Positions 45,042 to 58,073 of a stretch of DNA of 64,000 bases are shown one piece after another (the stretch's first letter is position 1; the number at the start of each line of letters is the position of its first letter). The notes under the pieces are model-generated. The model was not told the origin of the DNA and searched no databases. It saw nothing but the letters and a program-made list of their open reading frames with translations. The translations under genes and the position numbers were made by a program. Origin of the DNA: Bombardia bombarda (lineage: Eukaryota; Ascomycota; Sordariomycetes; Sordariales; Lasiosphaeriaceae); assembly GCA_030512295.1 (NCBI GenBank), contig JAULSR010000001.1:3619001-3683000 (forward strand). Direction: 5' to 3'.

Positions 45042-48000
45042 TATTACTGAAGGGGGGAGGGTATGGGTTGAATTGGGGCTGGCACGAGTTGAATAGGGGG
45101 GGAAAGGTAACTTGATGCCCCAAACAGGCTTGACTAGCGATAACGCTGCAAAAACCTCTTTATATATCATACATCTGCCTGTCTATCTGCCTGCCGATGG
45201 CCTAACTTTCACGAACGGGACAATAGCCCCCCCCTCTTTCTCCATCCTGAAATCCAGGAGTAGTGTGTGCGGCCCGCAGCCCGGCAGACATGCAGCCCCG
45301 GGCAGGGAAGAGAGATAGTCGCGTATGAAGATAGACCTTCTTTCCAGCCTGGCGTTATTTCCGCCCGACATCGCGAGGCCAGCTCTGTCGGTTGGGCAAA
45401 TAAGTAACGTAGTTTCCATCATAGTTTGGGTAAGTACTACTATATCTCCCCCGCGATCCCACTTAGAAAGCAACCACTCGCCGTGCTTCACGGCTCGGAT
45501 GTGGTCAGCGCTGCCGGAGGCGGAAAGCGGCTAGCGAGCAACAGGGTTTTGGCAGTTGGTTGATAGAAGAGGGTTGGGCTTGAATCTCGATCCCCACATC
45601 TTCTCCCCCCTCTCTGCCTATATACCATCCCCATGACATGCTGAAGGGCGTGCGCGGGGTCATGAGGAGGATAAGAAGACGGCGAAGAAGAGAACGGTAG
45701 CCGAACCCGGCACCGGGTACCCATGCCGGCGAGCCGGCGAGCCATCAAAGCAGGAGTAGATAAGACAGACATCAATCATCAACCAAACGAACCAAGGCAT
45801 TCCGGTCCTCTGGTTCTTCCGATTGGAACAGTCCGGAGCCGGTTTGCTTGTCATCTGACGGCCTCGGGCCGCTGTAGATATTAGCTAGTATTCGGCTTGA
45901 GAAGCCATCGTCAGTATCATCATTGATGCGACACGTGAAGGAGGATAGGAAACAGAGAACACTCGTTCTACACTATAGGCCGTGATGGTGGAGTGGGGGG
46001 TCCGGGATCCCGAAGCTGGAAGGTTGGACAAGTCCCGGTCTTGGCATTCTCTGCCCGACACTACCCATGATAAAAGCGACGGCTGCTGTCGCTGACATAC
46101 ATGCCCGCAATTAGAGATACTGTCTCGACTTGAGCATCAATTTGGACTGCATATGTAGGTACCATGTACGTAGGTATGACGTGAAGTCTAGAATGCAAAT
46201 TTGATGGAATTCGAGCGTGAGTGTCAGCGGTATCAAAAGCGTCATGGGAGGTGAAGGAAAAAGATCGTGTGAACGAAGTCAAGATGTGCTCATGTTATCC
46301 AGGACATCCAATTGGCCCAGCGCAAATGCCATCAACACGGCAAGCGCAGTTTGGCTCAACCGGGGGCAGTCGCGACAAACCCCTGTCTAGTCGACCACTC
46401 GGCATCTGCGATCCGGCATATGGCGCGCTCCAACTTTGCCCCATTGCTGCTCCTGTGAGATTCGACATCTTGGAATTGCGACAATGGCTGAGTGATCAGA
46501 AACACATGCAAAATCCGTGCGCTGAGAAAAGGGACGGAGCTGGATAGCTTTGCGCGTCGTTATGAAATGAGGAACGGGATAGTGGAGGTGACAATCTGTC
46601 ACCGTCAGATTGCATTATTTCGAAATGTGGATAGTGGTAAGAGAAAGTGCCGCCCAGAATCATTCGCCGGAAGTACTACTACCCTTTACCTATTACCAGG
46701 ACATGTAGAGCGATGAAATTTGCCATATTAAAGATAACGTTCACTAACAGCAGTACATCCATGTCATCCCCGAAGTTCTTTCCCAATATCATGTACGTAA
46801 GGAAGGCGCGATCAAAGGGACCAAGCATCCAGTCCTGGGTTAAATGGCGAGACCACTGTCGGACATTGAATTAGTGTCGCTAGAGGTACGAGAAACCACG
46901 AAAGGAACAACTCGGCCGCGCCCTGGAGCAATTGAAAACAAAATGCGTGCACATAAAAATCAGACGACTCGGCGATTTGTCTGCATACCAACCAAATCAA
47001 CAGTAGTATTCCGCAAGTAGCGGTCAGAAACGAAAAACGAACCATCTCCCCATCATCGCTAGTGGCAGCTACCAACGCAAAGCTTTTTGCGCCGTGGCTA
47101 GGAAATTGAATTTAGCAATTTCGCAATAATTGCCACCGCCTGGCGCCAGCGCTCAATTTTTCCTCCGCCGCAGAGAAGTATCAAAGAATCCCTTCAAGAA
47201 ATATCAATCGAATTTCAATCAATTCACGACCTGGCAGTCAATTACACAGTAACAATGAGCAACGGTGAGAGTGGGGGTCTGTCATCCCTGCTTGTCCCAA
47301 GCGTTCTTTACTTCAGTGGGGGTCCAGCACCGACATCAAGCCACCAGCCAATGACGTAGCGGCTTACTCCCATTAATGATCGGAAAGGGAAGGCGGGCGG
47401 GGTCGGGTAGGACGTGGTCCATGCTGTCGGTCGGGTTGTCGGGTGTCGGGTATCGGGTGTCGGGGTCCCCGGCGCGCAGTCCGCATCCCGCGTCAATTGC
47501 GTCTTTTGGATTGACAGTTGCCGATAACACCAATTGACAGCCGTAATAGCTGGAATGCCAACAGTCAATAGACAATTATCTACATACAGCAAAATTGATG
47601 CTCGCTGATGAGCTACTTGTAACATTTAAAAGTTCGTTTAGCTCCACAACTTAACGAGCCACCGCCCACAACCCCAACCCCGCAGATCCACAATTTCCAT
47701 CTCTTCCCTTGTATTTTACCCCACTATCCAAGGCAAGCTAAAATGTTATTTTCATCCACACCATCATCCCGCCGGCACTAGTCCTCTTATATCCCTAGCG
47801 CCAAAGTTTGTTCAGACACCGCTCCACCGGACCAATCAACCCATGCCGGAAGCTCTGATGCGAAACGCCTGGAATGTTTTATCTGATCGGCAACAAAATA
47901 TATGGGAACTGCGCGCGCGCGCACGCACGCAATGCGCCCGAGGGATATTTACCAATGTGGTAATCATAGAAAGAGAAACAGAGAGCGCGCGCATATGAAG

Positions 48001-50101
48001 TTCATCTTGTTAGTAATAACTTGGGCGTGTGCGCGCTGATTGGCTCTGTTTTTCGCAGGGTCAGTCGCGGCGCATCGCAGCGGCGCATCGCATGCGCATG
48101 TCGCATGTCGCAAACCCAGGTTGGGAAGGGCACCAAATTGAATAGGCGGGAGAAGAAGAAAAAGCGATCGCAAAACCTCTGTGCACTCCGTTTATGCAGC
48201 GCACTAATCTCATTGCTGTCGCAACGAGGCGACGAATCCGGAAGACGGGACGGTATTTTCGTCGCACAGCTCGGAATTGAGCTATAGGCGGTTTTTCATC
48301 TCTGAAAGGAGGGGAACAGCTGTCAAGCTGTTCATGCGCCGAGAGTAGAATTTCTACAACTCATAGGGAAGCAATGCAGTCGACGGTGAATATAAAATCA
48401 GTTAGCTCACAGATCAACAGAGACCGAATAATAAGTAACTCTCAATATTTGCTACAAATCATAGTGTAACAGACACGACCTGATCCGCCAAGTGATATCA
48501 TGCACACTTCCGCACTCGCTCACATACTGCCCCTCCTTTCAGCCAAGGCGGCCGCGCGCGCGCCAATACACATATACACACAACCGCACAAAAGAGTTAT
48601 CAATCATGGCCGACAAGAGAGAGCAGACCGGAAAATCAAAAGTAACGCTTGGGAAAAGGCGTCAAAAAACAACAGACAGATAGATAGGGCATCCACCCCA
48701 TCCAACACAACCGCTTCGAAGAGATGACGATCCGATTGAAGGAAATATCAGAAGAAAAAGCAAAATCACGATAAAAAAAAAACAAAGACCGGATAAAAAT
48801 CCTGCTCACCAACCTTCCCCCTTTTCCGCTCAGTCACTAATGCTATTTCAAAGCAGAGCTCGAGGCCGGCAACATAAACAGAAGAGAAGGAAATCTCAAC
48901 CTCCCTTCCACGAAATCAACACAGAAAACAACAATTCAAAGGACCCCAGTAGATAATAAAGAGACTATGTTGGTCGACACGTACGGTCTTGTAAGTAGGA
49001 TAGCTTTGTAAAGAAAACAGAAACCGCGAAAAGTAAGAAAAGAAAGGACACAAATGATTCCGAGACCCCATTGCACCCGAATTTCCCCGAAATAACTAAG
49101 CAATCAAATAAACAATACTCCATTTGCTCCCTGCTCAGTGTGTCGCAACATCATGTGTGTGTGTGTGTGTGTGTCAGTCAAGCCAACCAACCAGCCAGTC
49201 AACCTCTCTCTTCGCGTCTTAACCTCCTCCTCATTTCACAGCCTCAACCCTTCTTCAGCGACATCAAGAACCTCGTCCATGGCTCGCGTTCACCACCTTT
49301 TCTCCTATATTCTCTCCTCCGTCCCACTACACGAAAGCCGTCCGTCCTTACCCCCTGTGTCTCTCTCAGTCCCTATCACACTCAAGGTCCCATCCCAATG
49401 GCTGCGAGTGAGCATCAGTGATACAAAGACAAAGCAGGAAAAAAGCCAGATAAATACAACCTTGTTGTTGCGCAAGGCGCAAGACCGACCGACCGACCGT
49501 TTCGGACTACAAGAAAAAGGAAAAGAGATAAGAAAAGAGAGCACGACGATTCTTTTTTGTAAAGAGAAACGAAAAAGGAGTGAGACGCTAATCATTCCCC
49601 GCAAGGGCAAACTGGCTGAAATTATGTAAAGTACTCCTCAAGTAAACACCAGTCAACATCGACCCCGAGCAGTATCGTCGTCATCATTGGTGTAAGTAGT
49701 AATGTAGGTGTGTGCGTGTTAACGGTTAGATTGTTGAAAAGATGAATTTGTTCAAGTCGAGGTGCTGATTTGGTTGGTAATGTCTGGTGCCGACTGACCG
49801 ATATCCCGCGCGGGTGTGCTGGGCGCTCCGGGTGTCTGTCTCCGATGTGATGTTGCGAGGCATTTTTAAGACAGAAGAGCAATATCAAATTCTCCAAGGA
49901 AATGTAGACATTGGAAGAAACCGCCCAGTGTTGTGTGTTTCCAATACGAAAAGGAAGGATGTGATGCGCTGATGTAGATAACAATCGATTTGGCGCGAGA
50001 CGGGATACACAGCACATCCCTTTTTTGGGGGATAATGCTTCTCGGGGTGGTTGATCATGGAGCCCCCCAACTTGATCTGCACATGGCGATAGAATTGCTG
50101 T
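45042..50101. other. 5-kb gene-free interval
   Basis: No conserved coding region on either strand. The left end is the MFS transporter promoter and the right end the 3' flank of the Zn2Cys6 gene. At 47255-47264 ATGAGCAACG before a GTGAG donor, behind a promoter-like leader, resembles the first exon of a gene with no continuation. A CG/CA alternating tract lies near 47909-47930, short direct repeats near 48067-48110, and a TG repeat at 49154-49174. Confidence 0.45.
49154..49174. repeat. (TG)n microsatellite
   Basis: About ten TG units in the 3' flank of the Zn2Cys6 gene. Confidence 0.85.
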
Positions 50102-52299
50102 CTACCTCTTCCGCTTCTTGCTCTTATCGATCGCAACAGGAGCAGTGATAGAGGCAGAAGTAGCAGCGGTAGCAGTAGCAGCAGCAGCAGAAGGATGAGG
50201 ATCCGCAGCTGCGGCTGCGGCAATGGGCGCAGCAGGCAAAAGAGCTGTCGGCACTGAAGCCACCGATCCATCATCTTTCTTGAGGGGGACCCCCATGTGT
50301 CGGCCATATCGACCTTTGCGACCGTTGCCCTCGTCTTCGCTGATGCACTGCTCGGCGGGGATACCCGCATCGCGGCATCTGCCGCAAGGTCTCTGTCTAT
50401 CGCAGCCCTTCTTGCTCTTGCGGCAGCGTTGGCAGCGGGGCTTAGTCGAGAGGTCTGGCTGATCATCCTCGCCGGGAACCAAGGGGAGGGCGGGATTGGA
50501 CACAAGCGACTGCTTCCGGGATGCCGGCAGAGAAGCTGGCGTCATCGGTCCAAGGCTTCCCGACTTCTTAACCTTGGGCTTGCTTGAAGACTTGGATGTC
50601 CTCACTTTGTTGGAAGACTGAGAGCGCGGCTTGGAGCCATTCAGAGAGCCGCCGGACTTGGGCTTGGAGTTCTTGGTCCTTGGGGCAGCCATTGCACCAT
50701 GCTCTGTTCCACCCTCGTAGTCAGCATCGTCGCCGCCAGCTTCGACACTTTCCTGAGGGCCGATAAAGTGGCTCTCTGTGGTGTGAAGTAGCTTCTTGTG
50801 GTTTCCTAAGGCATCAAGCTTCTGTCTCCGTGCAGGAGGCAGCTCTTCCTCGCTACCACTGTCGGAATCGCTAGTAGCGCCAGTCGACGAGGCAGCATCT
50901 GCTATCCCGCTGAAAGTATCATCCAATGTCGACGCTGATGTCCTCCCGTGAGACATGTTTGCCATTTCACCCAAGCGCATAAGCTGCATGGCAACGTCTT
51001 TATCCTCCTCCGACATGCAGCTTCCAACCGTCGGGTCTGGGGTAGGCATCATGCTCGCCCTAGGACCGACACTTGTGCCAGCAGAGTATCCAAAGCTGCC
51101 ACGAGTGCGACGGTCATCAACAGCTGGAGTGGCATACATGCCCGGGTGAGCGTAGCCATTGTAACTTTGTGGGGACTGTAAGGGTCGAGGATTGCTGAAT
51201 GGATTTTGTCCGGGCTGGATAAAGGGTAGAGATGCTCGGGGATGCTCAATTCGCCGAGCAGGGGACACGGATTGGTTGGATGTAGCCGCTGGCATCTGCG
51301 GGGGTGCGAACAGAGGCAATTCCTAGAGACGGAGACACGTTAGTTAGCAAGCGAAGCCAGTTAGGCGGACAAAGCAACTGCTAGGCTCGAAGCTTACCGA
51401 GCTTTCAAACTTTGCGCGCTTGCGACGGCCCCTTCGACGATGTTCTCAAGGCTGATTTCTGTGTTGCCGAGCTGCTCCTTGCTCTTGCCCGAGACGGAGC
51501 CAGGTGCGCCATCTCCGCTGCTGTAGCCAGCCAGGCCGTCACTATGAATATCGCCAACAGAGTGGACGCCCGGAGCCCGAGTCTTAGAGGACCGAGACCG
51601 GCCTTTCTTGGTAGCGTTGGGATTTGTGCTGGCTGAGGTGCTGCGACGGCCGCGACCGCCATTTGGCGACGGACTGCGCACGCGGGATGTCCTCGACGTA
51701 GGCCGCGAAATGTGTTGTCCGCCCTGGTGGTGTGGCGCTTGTAGTGGGTAGCTATCACCATTGCTATGACTATGCGATGCAGCGGGTGTAGGTTGGAAGC
51801 TGTGGGGGCTGAATGTAGCCTGCTCCTCCTCAAAGACACGGACGTAGACAACCATGTTGTTACGAAAGTTCTCGTAGCGCGCAATGAGGGTGTGGCCTTG
51901 CTCATCCTCAAAGCTAACGCCCTTTGAGACAGAGGGGCCCGAGTATAGGCCATAGAAGTTCTTGACGGTTGTGACAATGGAATCAGTTGCATCATGACGA
52001 TAGATGGAAACACGAAGAGGCAAGCGCGCACGGATTTGGGGGGATTCGTCGAATATGAGCTCGAAAGAAACGGTTTTGGGGGTCGAACTTGTCCGAGGGG
52101 AGTCGCCGTCGCTGTGCTGGGCATAAGGCATGGCGGATGTGCCGTTTGCTGGGGATGTGGCAGTCATGGTTGCGAGGGCGGGTTTTGCGACGACGCTGCC
52201 AGGCGCCGTGTCTTTTGCGGGCGACGGATAATGTTGGTACACAGAGAGGGTCGAAGGCCTCTCGATCTGTGCATGTGCAGGTATGATGGACATTTCCAT
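50102..52299 (-). CDS. Fungal Zn2Cys6 regulator with C-terminal cluster and N-terminal PB1-like domain
   Basis: Probably a DNA-binding transcription factor. Exons on the minus strand are 52299-51398 and 51322-50102, about 707 aa. Residues about 80-170 form a compact conserved domain (TVSFELIFDESPQIRARLPL to NNMVVYVRVFEE) with the strand-helix-strand pattern of a ubiquitin/PB1-like fold. Ser-rich disordered regions with a basic RRKRAK patch follow. The binuclear zinc cluster CQRCRKSKKGCDRQRPCGRC ending AEQC is close to the C-terminus (residues about 595-625), the reverse of the usual N-terminal position; a KSKKRKR tail follows. Exon 1 is out of frame at four C on the plus strand (51429-51432). 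One more base yields VEGGRRKRAKFESSELPLFA across the splice. A Met at 52293 is an alternative start. Targets and the full family name are not known to me; the domain order is seen directly. Confidence 0.7.
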
Positions 52300-55200
52300 C
52301 CCCGCGCTAGGAAGTGTGCAAAATACCAATGAGGCGACGGCGGAGGCGGGAGAAGAAAGATGGGAGGACAACCCTTCGATCGAGTCTTGCAAGGAGGAGG
52401 AGGACTGGCGACCGAGCCAACCTGGGCGGGAGACAGAGTGGTGAGCAACGAGCGCCCCAAAAGAGCAGCGACACACGACAAAACCGGGCGAGAAAAAGGA
52501 ACAAGATGCAGGATATCGACGCAATATGCCCGATGAAGCAAAGAGCACTTACCAATACAAGAGTTCGGCGTTGTTTGATGGGCCGTAGTTGAGCAATTCT
52601 GTGCGAGGGGCTTCGGTCGGATGGTTGAAGGTCGCAAAATGGATTCCAGGTTTGCATTTAAAAGACGGTCCATCGATACCGGTACGGGCAGTACATACGC
52701 AAGGTACCTAATCGCACACTGCCTCCCCGACTGCTACTAGACACTGTGCTACAGCGCAACCCGCCCACCCTCTGTCGTCCGACAATTAAGCCAGCGCCTC
52801 GAGGTAGAAATGATATAATGTGCTGCTAGAACCTGTGGAACTCTTCTTTTACTGTCTTTGCATCTATTTTTCCAAACATGTGCACATATCATGACTTTTG
52901 CTTCTTGATTGCACCTGGGTCTGCCTGTTGCGCCGGCCTGGTCCAAGGAACTCTCCGTGTGGCTCGATGCGTCTTCGCACAGTCTTGGAGCGCCCGCATA
53001 CCGCATACCGCATCAAACCCCCCTCGCCGGCCAGCGAGCAGCACACACTCGCCCAGCGGTCTCCTTATCTCTAAAACGGACTCGAAGCGATCCTACTGAC
53101 AAGCTAGTCTTCGACAGGAGCTGCCATTGAAGAGGCAATGGCTACATGAGCAAAGCAGTGGTGCTAGAGTTGAGTTGGGGAAAGAGGCATCAATACCTTA
53201 CGCTACAGCGCATCAAAGTCGCAATCCGCCCCGACTGTCGCAAGGTAAATCGAGGTAGGGTAGTACCTTGCTCCCTACTTACCTAAAAGGTCATGGGCTC
53301 GTGGGAATTCAAGCCTGCGTGCAACGCAGGCCTTCCAATCAGTATGTCCTGCCACCTACAAGTTATACAGCGGACAGACAATGTGGTACGGGGGGACCGG
53401 TGCGGCATGAATGAACTGAGAGAAGAAGGGGCGCACAGTTCACGTTTTGTTAGTACCTCTGATTTCCCCGGTCGCTGACGAGACGCTCAGAGCTGCTGGC
53501 TGGCACGGAACAGCGCAGAGACCGGGCCAGTCGACTGCTAACTAAGACGGATAAGATATGTACGGATAGCTGCCCAGAACAGACAGAATGTGAGGAGAGA
53601 AAGAGTGTGAAAGCGACAGATCCCGTGAGCGGCTAAGCAACAGGGCCTGAGGCGAACTGCGCCGAGAAGGGAGGGAGGGGGGGCCAATGAACGGGCAGCG
53701 AATGGCGACCATGTGTGTTGTTGACGCCGCTGTTGGACAAGGAGCTCGAGCTCTCTTCCTCGAGCTCGAGCTTGCACTTGTGGAGTTGGGAATGGTTGAG
53801 AACGCGGGCGTTTCCTCAGGCCTTCCATGTCGGCGGCGGTCCGCGCCAATGGCCAGTGCCTCCTCCATCCCGGTTGACTTGCTGTTTTGTCTTTGTCCTG
53901 GGCGGCCTGGTCAAGACCACGCCGGCACTCCCATTCCATTCGGATCAGAGTCAACTGCCAGCCAGCCAGTGCTTGCAACTTCTGGGCCCACAGTTGGGGG
54001 TGGGTGGTGGTCAAGGCCGCATCGCATAGCTCGAAACTTGGCAGCTAACAGACATTCACACAAGTTCGCCCGTTTCAACAACCCCAACATCGCCTGGACA
54101 CTCTGCTGCTCAGTAATGTTTCTCTCATTCACAAGAGAAACGTCAATGGCGAATATCAAGAGCGAATCGGGAGCATCTTTTGTGTGTGTTGTTTTTCTCC
54201 ATCTGCGGTGTACATCCAGTACACGACTTGGCGCATACCTGAACCTGGAAGCTCCGCTATTGCGCTATCGGCAGGATACCATACCATACCTACCCGGACA
54301 GTTGACCACCGCGCCGCCATCCGCCAGTCACTGGCGAGAGGCACTGGGCGAGAACGATGTTTGTTGACGAACCACCCCCTGGGTTGTGGCCGTCGCGGCC
54401 AGCCAGCTTTGGGGAGAGCGAGCAGCCAATGGCGCGTCGTTAAACGCCAGGCAGGGGTGTGTGGCCGTCGATGTACAGTACCTGGGATCGATAGGTTTGC
54501 GCGCAGCTTCCACCATTCCATTCTTTGGGGCTTGAGACTTGGACCTGATACTAGTTCTACCGCCCAGGACTTCGCTCGCGTGCGCTGTCTTAAATAGCAC
54601 ATCTGAACATTTCCCCTTTTAGCGACGAACAAGTAGAAAAGCAGACTGAACGAGATTAAGATCGAATCTCTTCTCTGAAGCATCTATCTTCACGTTGGGA
54701 ATTGTCTGGCGCAGAGCGGCGCACAATCTCCTCGTGGTGGGCTTTCTGCTTTCTACAACAGGAGCCACCCTCCCACCTGAGCCATTTCTGGTGGAGCATG
54801 CGGCATGAAGCGGGCATGGAACATGGATCTAAAGAGGTGTGAGAGAAGGCAGCCCGCGCCCGGTGAGGGTCATCAGGCGAGCGACGAATGGACGAATGGC
54901 CGGCTGGCTGATGGCCAGGGGGTTGATTGATTATTCCCGTTCGTTACGTAGGTAACCTCGTAGTAACGTACTGTACCGTACTGTACCCCGACTTCCCATG
55001 ATGTGCTCTTCTTGTCTGATTTTCATCCACAAAAGACGTATTCTGAGGAGGCAAAGACAATATTCGCCAATGTTGCCGAAGCAAGGCAAGGGCCAGGCTT
55101 GTTTGATTTGGGCGGCCACAAAAAGTCATCGGCTGGGTACGGAATACCCCAAGGCTGGTTTTGGAGATGGGAAAGGACCGGAGACGGCGGTTCGATGCGC

Positions 55201-58073
55201 TGTAGTTTCAAATGGATGCAGGGCCACATCGAATCGCACGTCGGCTGGAAACACCCAGACTAGCTCCCTTGTCAGCGCCAGACAACCAACCTGACCAAGC
55301 CTGCCGAACCTATCTGCCTGAGAGCATTTCTGGAGTGAGTGCTCGAAACCTAGAGAAAAGACCTTTCTCTCAAGTCTCAAACTAGCAAGGTCGAGTTATC
55401 TGCACCCGCCTTGTTAGTGGGAAAGCAGAGCCAAGCTACCGGACGGCGGACTTGTCTTGTCTCGACTTGTCCACGCCATCTCTGCATGCATGTTTTGAGT
55501 CTAGATGGTCCACCCACGCAGATACCCACGCAGATGCGGTGGAAGGTGGAGGCTGCCTCGGGAATCTCTCTTTGTGTCTGCTCACCTTGAGGTAGGCTCA
55601 TCACAGTCCACAGTCATTCCATGGCGGCAGCAAGCATCGCAGTCAGCGCGACAGCCAGCCATCCAAGCCCATTCTGGCTCGGCTTTCATCACTGCCTTAC
55701 CTTTTCACCAAACCACGCACACACACCTTCCCCACCGTTTCGTACTGCCGATCTGCGTAGTTGACTAACACCCCAGCTTTGTCACAAAAAACGGAGGGCA
55801 AGTTATACGTCGTGTCTTAGCTGTCGCAATCTAACCTTTGGTATGTACGTGTGGGTGACTGGGCGTGTCTGTGTGGCCTTGCAAAAAGTCGGCGTGGATG
55901 AGTGACTTCCTATCGACTGACAGCAGGGTGAGGAGAGAGGGGCCCTCGAGCCCCAGCAAGCCAGCTAAAATAGCGGATAGACGCTGGGGCGAGGAGCCGA
56001 CTAGGCCACAAAGGCCGTGGCTTCCGCTGTCGATTGCACCAGAGACACCCAAGATCGGCGGTCTAGCCTGCCCCCACAACTTTGCAAAGGATGAATGAAG
56101 TCAAGCCGCATTTCACCAACTGCCCGCAACCGTACACAACGTCCCGACATCCTGCTTCTTGGTTTGCCACGCCTGGAGAGGCGAAAGACTTTGTAGGTTG
56201 GGGTGGGATAGGCTGAGCTTTGAAAGAGAGTATTTGTGGTCAGGAAGCTGCGAAAAGAGCCATGGGTTTGATTCAGGCGCATTTCGTATTTCTTTCTCCA
56301 TAGGTACTCTTAAGTAGTAGTACAGTAGATGGCCGAGGCAGATCAAAGCTGGATGCAGTCATGAAAGCGAGCCATGAACATCAATCCATCCTATTAAATA
56401 GGGAGGCGGGCATGGGCGCGCAAGGCGCGCAAATCATCGAATTCCACGATACTTATCTCAGTTGCAAACGGCTCCAGTTTCTGCGCGCAAGGTTGCAACT
56501 GCCCAGAGTGAGGGGGTCGTACTGGACTGGCGGCGGTGTATTAGGGCTCCTGCAACACCCGTCTGAATGCTAGCATATAGTAGCAGCACGAACGCTTTGT
56601 TAGAGCGCATCGGAGATCATTCGACAGCACGGCATGCGCCACCAATCCCCTGATCAAAACATCAAAACAAAGTGCTTCATGTTAAGTCGCGAACGCGTTG
56701 TCACTGGTCGGAAGTTGATGGCCGCCTGAGCTGGTCGCTTCCCCACCGCCAGGGTCCATAGCCCACCACGATCCATCGCTGCCTGAGTCTAAATTGGAAC
56801 TTCAACCTTAGTCGCCCGGGACTATCGATTGCCAGATGCCATGTGGACACCAAGAGCAATTGGCGCAAGACGCCGGCTCAATCAACTCCAAGATGCAAGC
56901 AAGAATTGCAGCAATTGGACGCTGTCGCGAGGCCTGTTGCGTGGCCCCAATGTTCGTCGGTTGTTTCGTTTCGGCTCTTTTGGACGCTCACGTGAGCTCG
57001 CGAAGGGCTGGCGATTGCATACCCCTCACCCTGTCGCGAAAATGATGCAGATCGAGCGTTTGCTACAAGACCCCATTGCAGCCCCGCAAGGGCAGAATAG
57101 AAATTGAATAAGCTGTCATCTGCCCTTCTAAACAGCTTCCACCCGATCAATTCCATTTTAAGCGACTTTTTAGTGCACATTGTGGACAATGCAGAAGTGA
57201 ACACGACCACTCTTGTTCACGGGTTGACGCGACGGGCTCGCAAACTCCAAATCGAGCGCAAGAGTGGGGTTACGTCATTCCCTACGGAGACGGAAGAACG
57301 GGGTCACCGTAACGACGCGACAACGGCTTGGCAGGGATTGCACGTGCCACCATGCGAGCTACCGGCGTTGGTGTGTTTACATTGTCAATAAACAGATGGA
57401 AGGCGCAACGGAGCTTTCAGACGACAGAATTATTTGGCGAGAAAAGGATTTGTCCGAGCGCTTTGCTTCTTCCCCCTCCTTCTTCGCACAAAGAAGCCCG
57501 TGGAGAAGGCATCGCTATTGACTACCTATCTGGCATCCTTCCTCAAGTACATGGATTGAATTCAATTTTACAAGTGTGAGGCGCGCTGCTTCCACCGTGT
57601 CGGTCTCGTACTGCCCGCCCCGTCACTCCATCCTCATATCCTCTTCCACCCAAGAGAAAAGAAATAACGGCCAAACTGTCGAACCCTCTCGTCCGACATA
57701 CGACCACCGCCGCCACGACGGTTGTGCCTATTAACAAAACATCGCCGGGCGCCCCTTCCATCTTTGCCTCTGCACGGTAGGGTTAGTACGCGCTTTGTTC
57801 GGGACCCAACGCAGCCTTTTTCGCCGCGGTGTGCATCTCGAAATCTCGCTCTCAACCTCGCATCACTTAGGTCATCAAAAGTCAACATCACATCCCGAGA
57901 GCGTGGTGAGCGGCGACCTTTCAGCTTTTTGTCAGTCACGCTGCACGGGCACCAATATTTGCTTTATATTTCGTCCCACTCTGGCATTGCCCATTCTCGA
58001 CCTGCTACGGAATCGCCGTCGTAAATCACGCGCCAGCAGAGTCACTCAGCATTGCTAATCCCAGCCGCCCAAA
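52300..58073. promoter_or_regulatory. 5.8-kb divergent intergenic region, regulator and cyclin B
   Basis: No supported gene in 5.8 kb between divergent starts. Small frames lack conserved features. It holds palindrome words GAGCTCGAGCTC (53742-53753) and CTCGAGCTCGAG (53759-53770), a TTGACGCGAC near-match to the MCB box near 57,223, and TAGGGTTAG near 57,778-57,786. Long upstream regions such as this are common for developmental regulators; long untranslated leaders or non-coding RNAs are possible. Confidence 0.4.

Noticed and set aside
46000..46025. GGGATCCCG word as part of a dispersed 5S rRNA gene
   Set aside because: No further 5S sequence on either side.
46812..47075. 87-codon hydrophobic minus-strand frame
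   Set aside because: Hydrophobic content alone is not enough; no start context or family.
45042..50101. Transposon relic or RIP-mutated island
   Set aside because: No terminal repeats, no transposase-like frame and no strong A/T bias typical of RIP was visible by eye; a dinucleotide-index calculation would be needed to be sure.
53538..54367. Overlapping frames of 158 and 226 codons on opposite strands
   Set aside because: Neither has conserved blocks or splice context; they overlap each other and look like G/C-rich chance frames.
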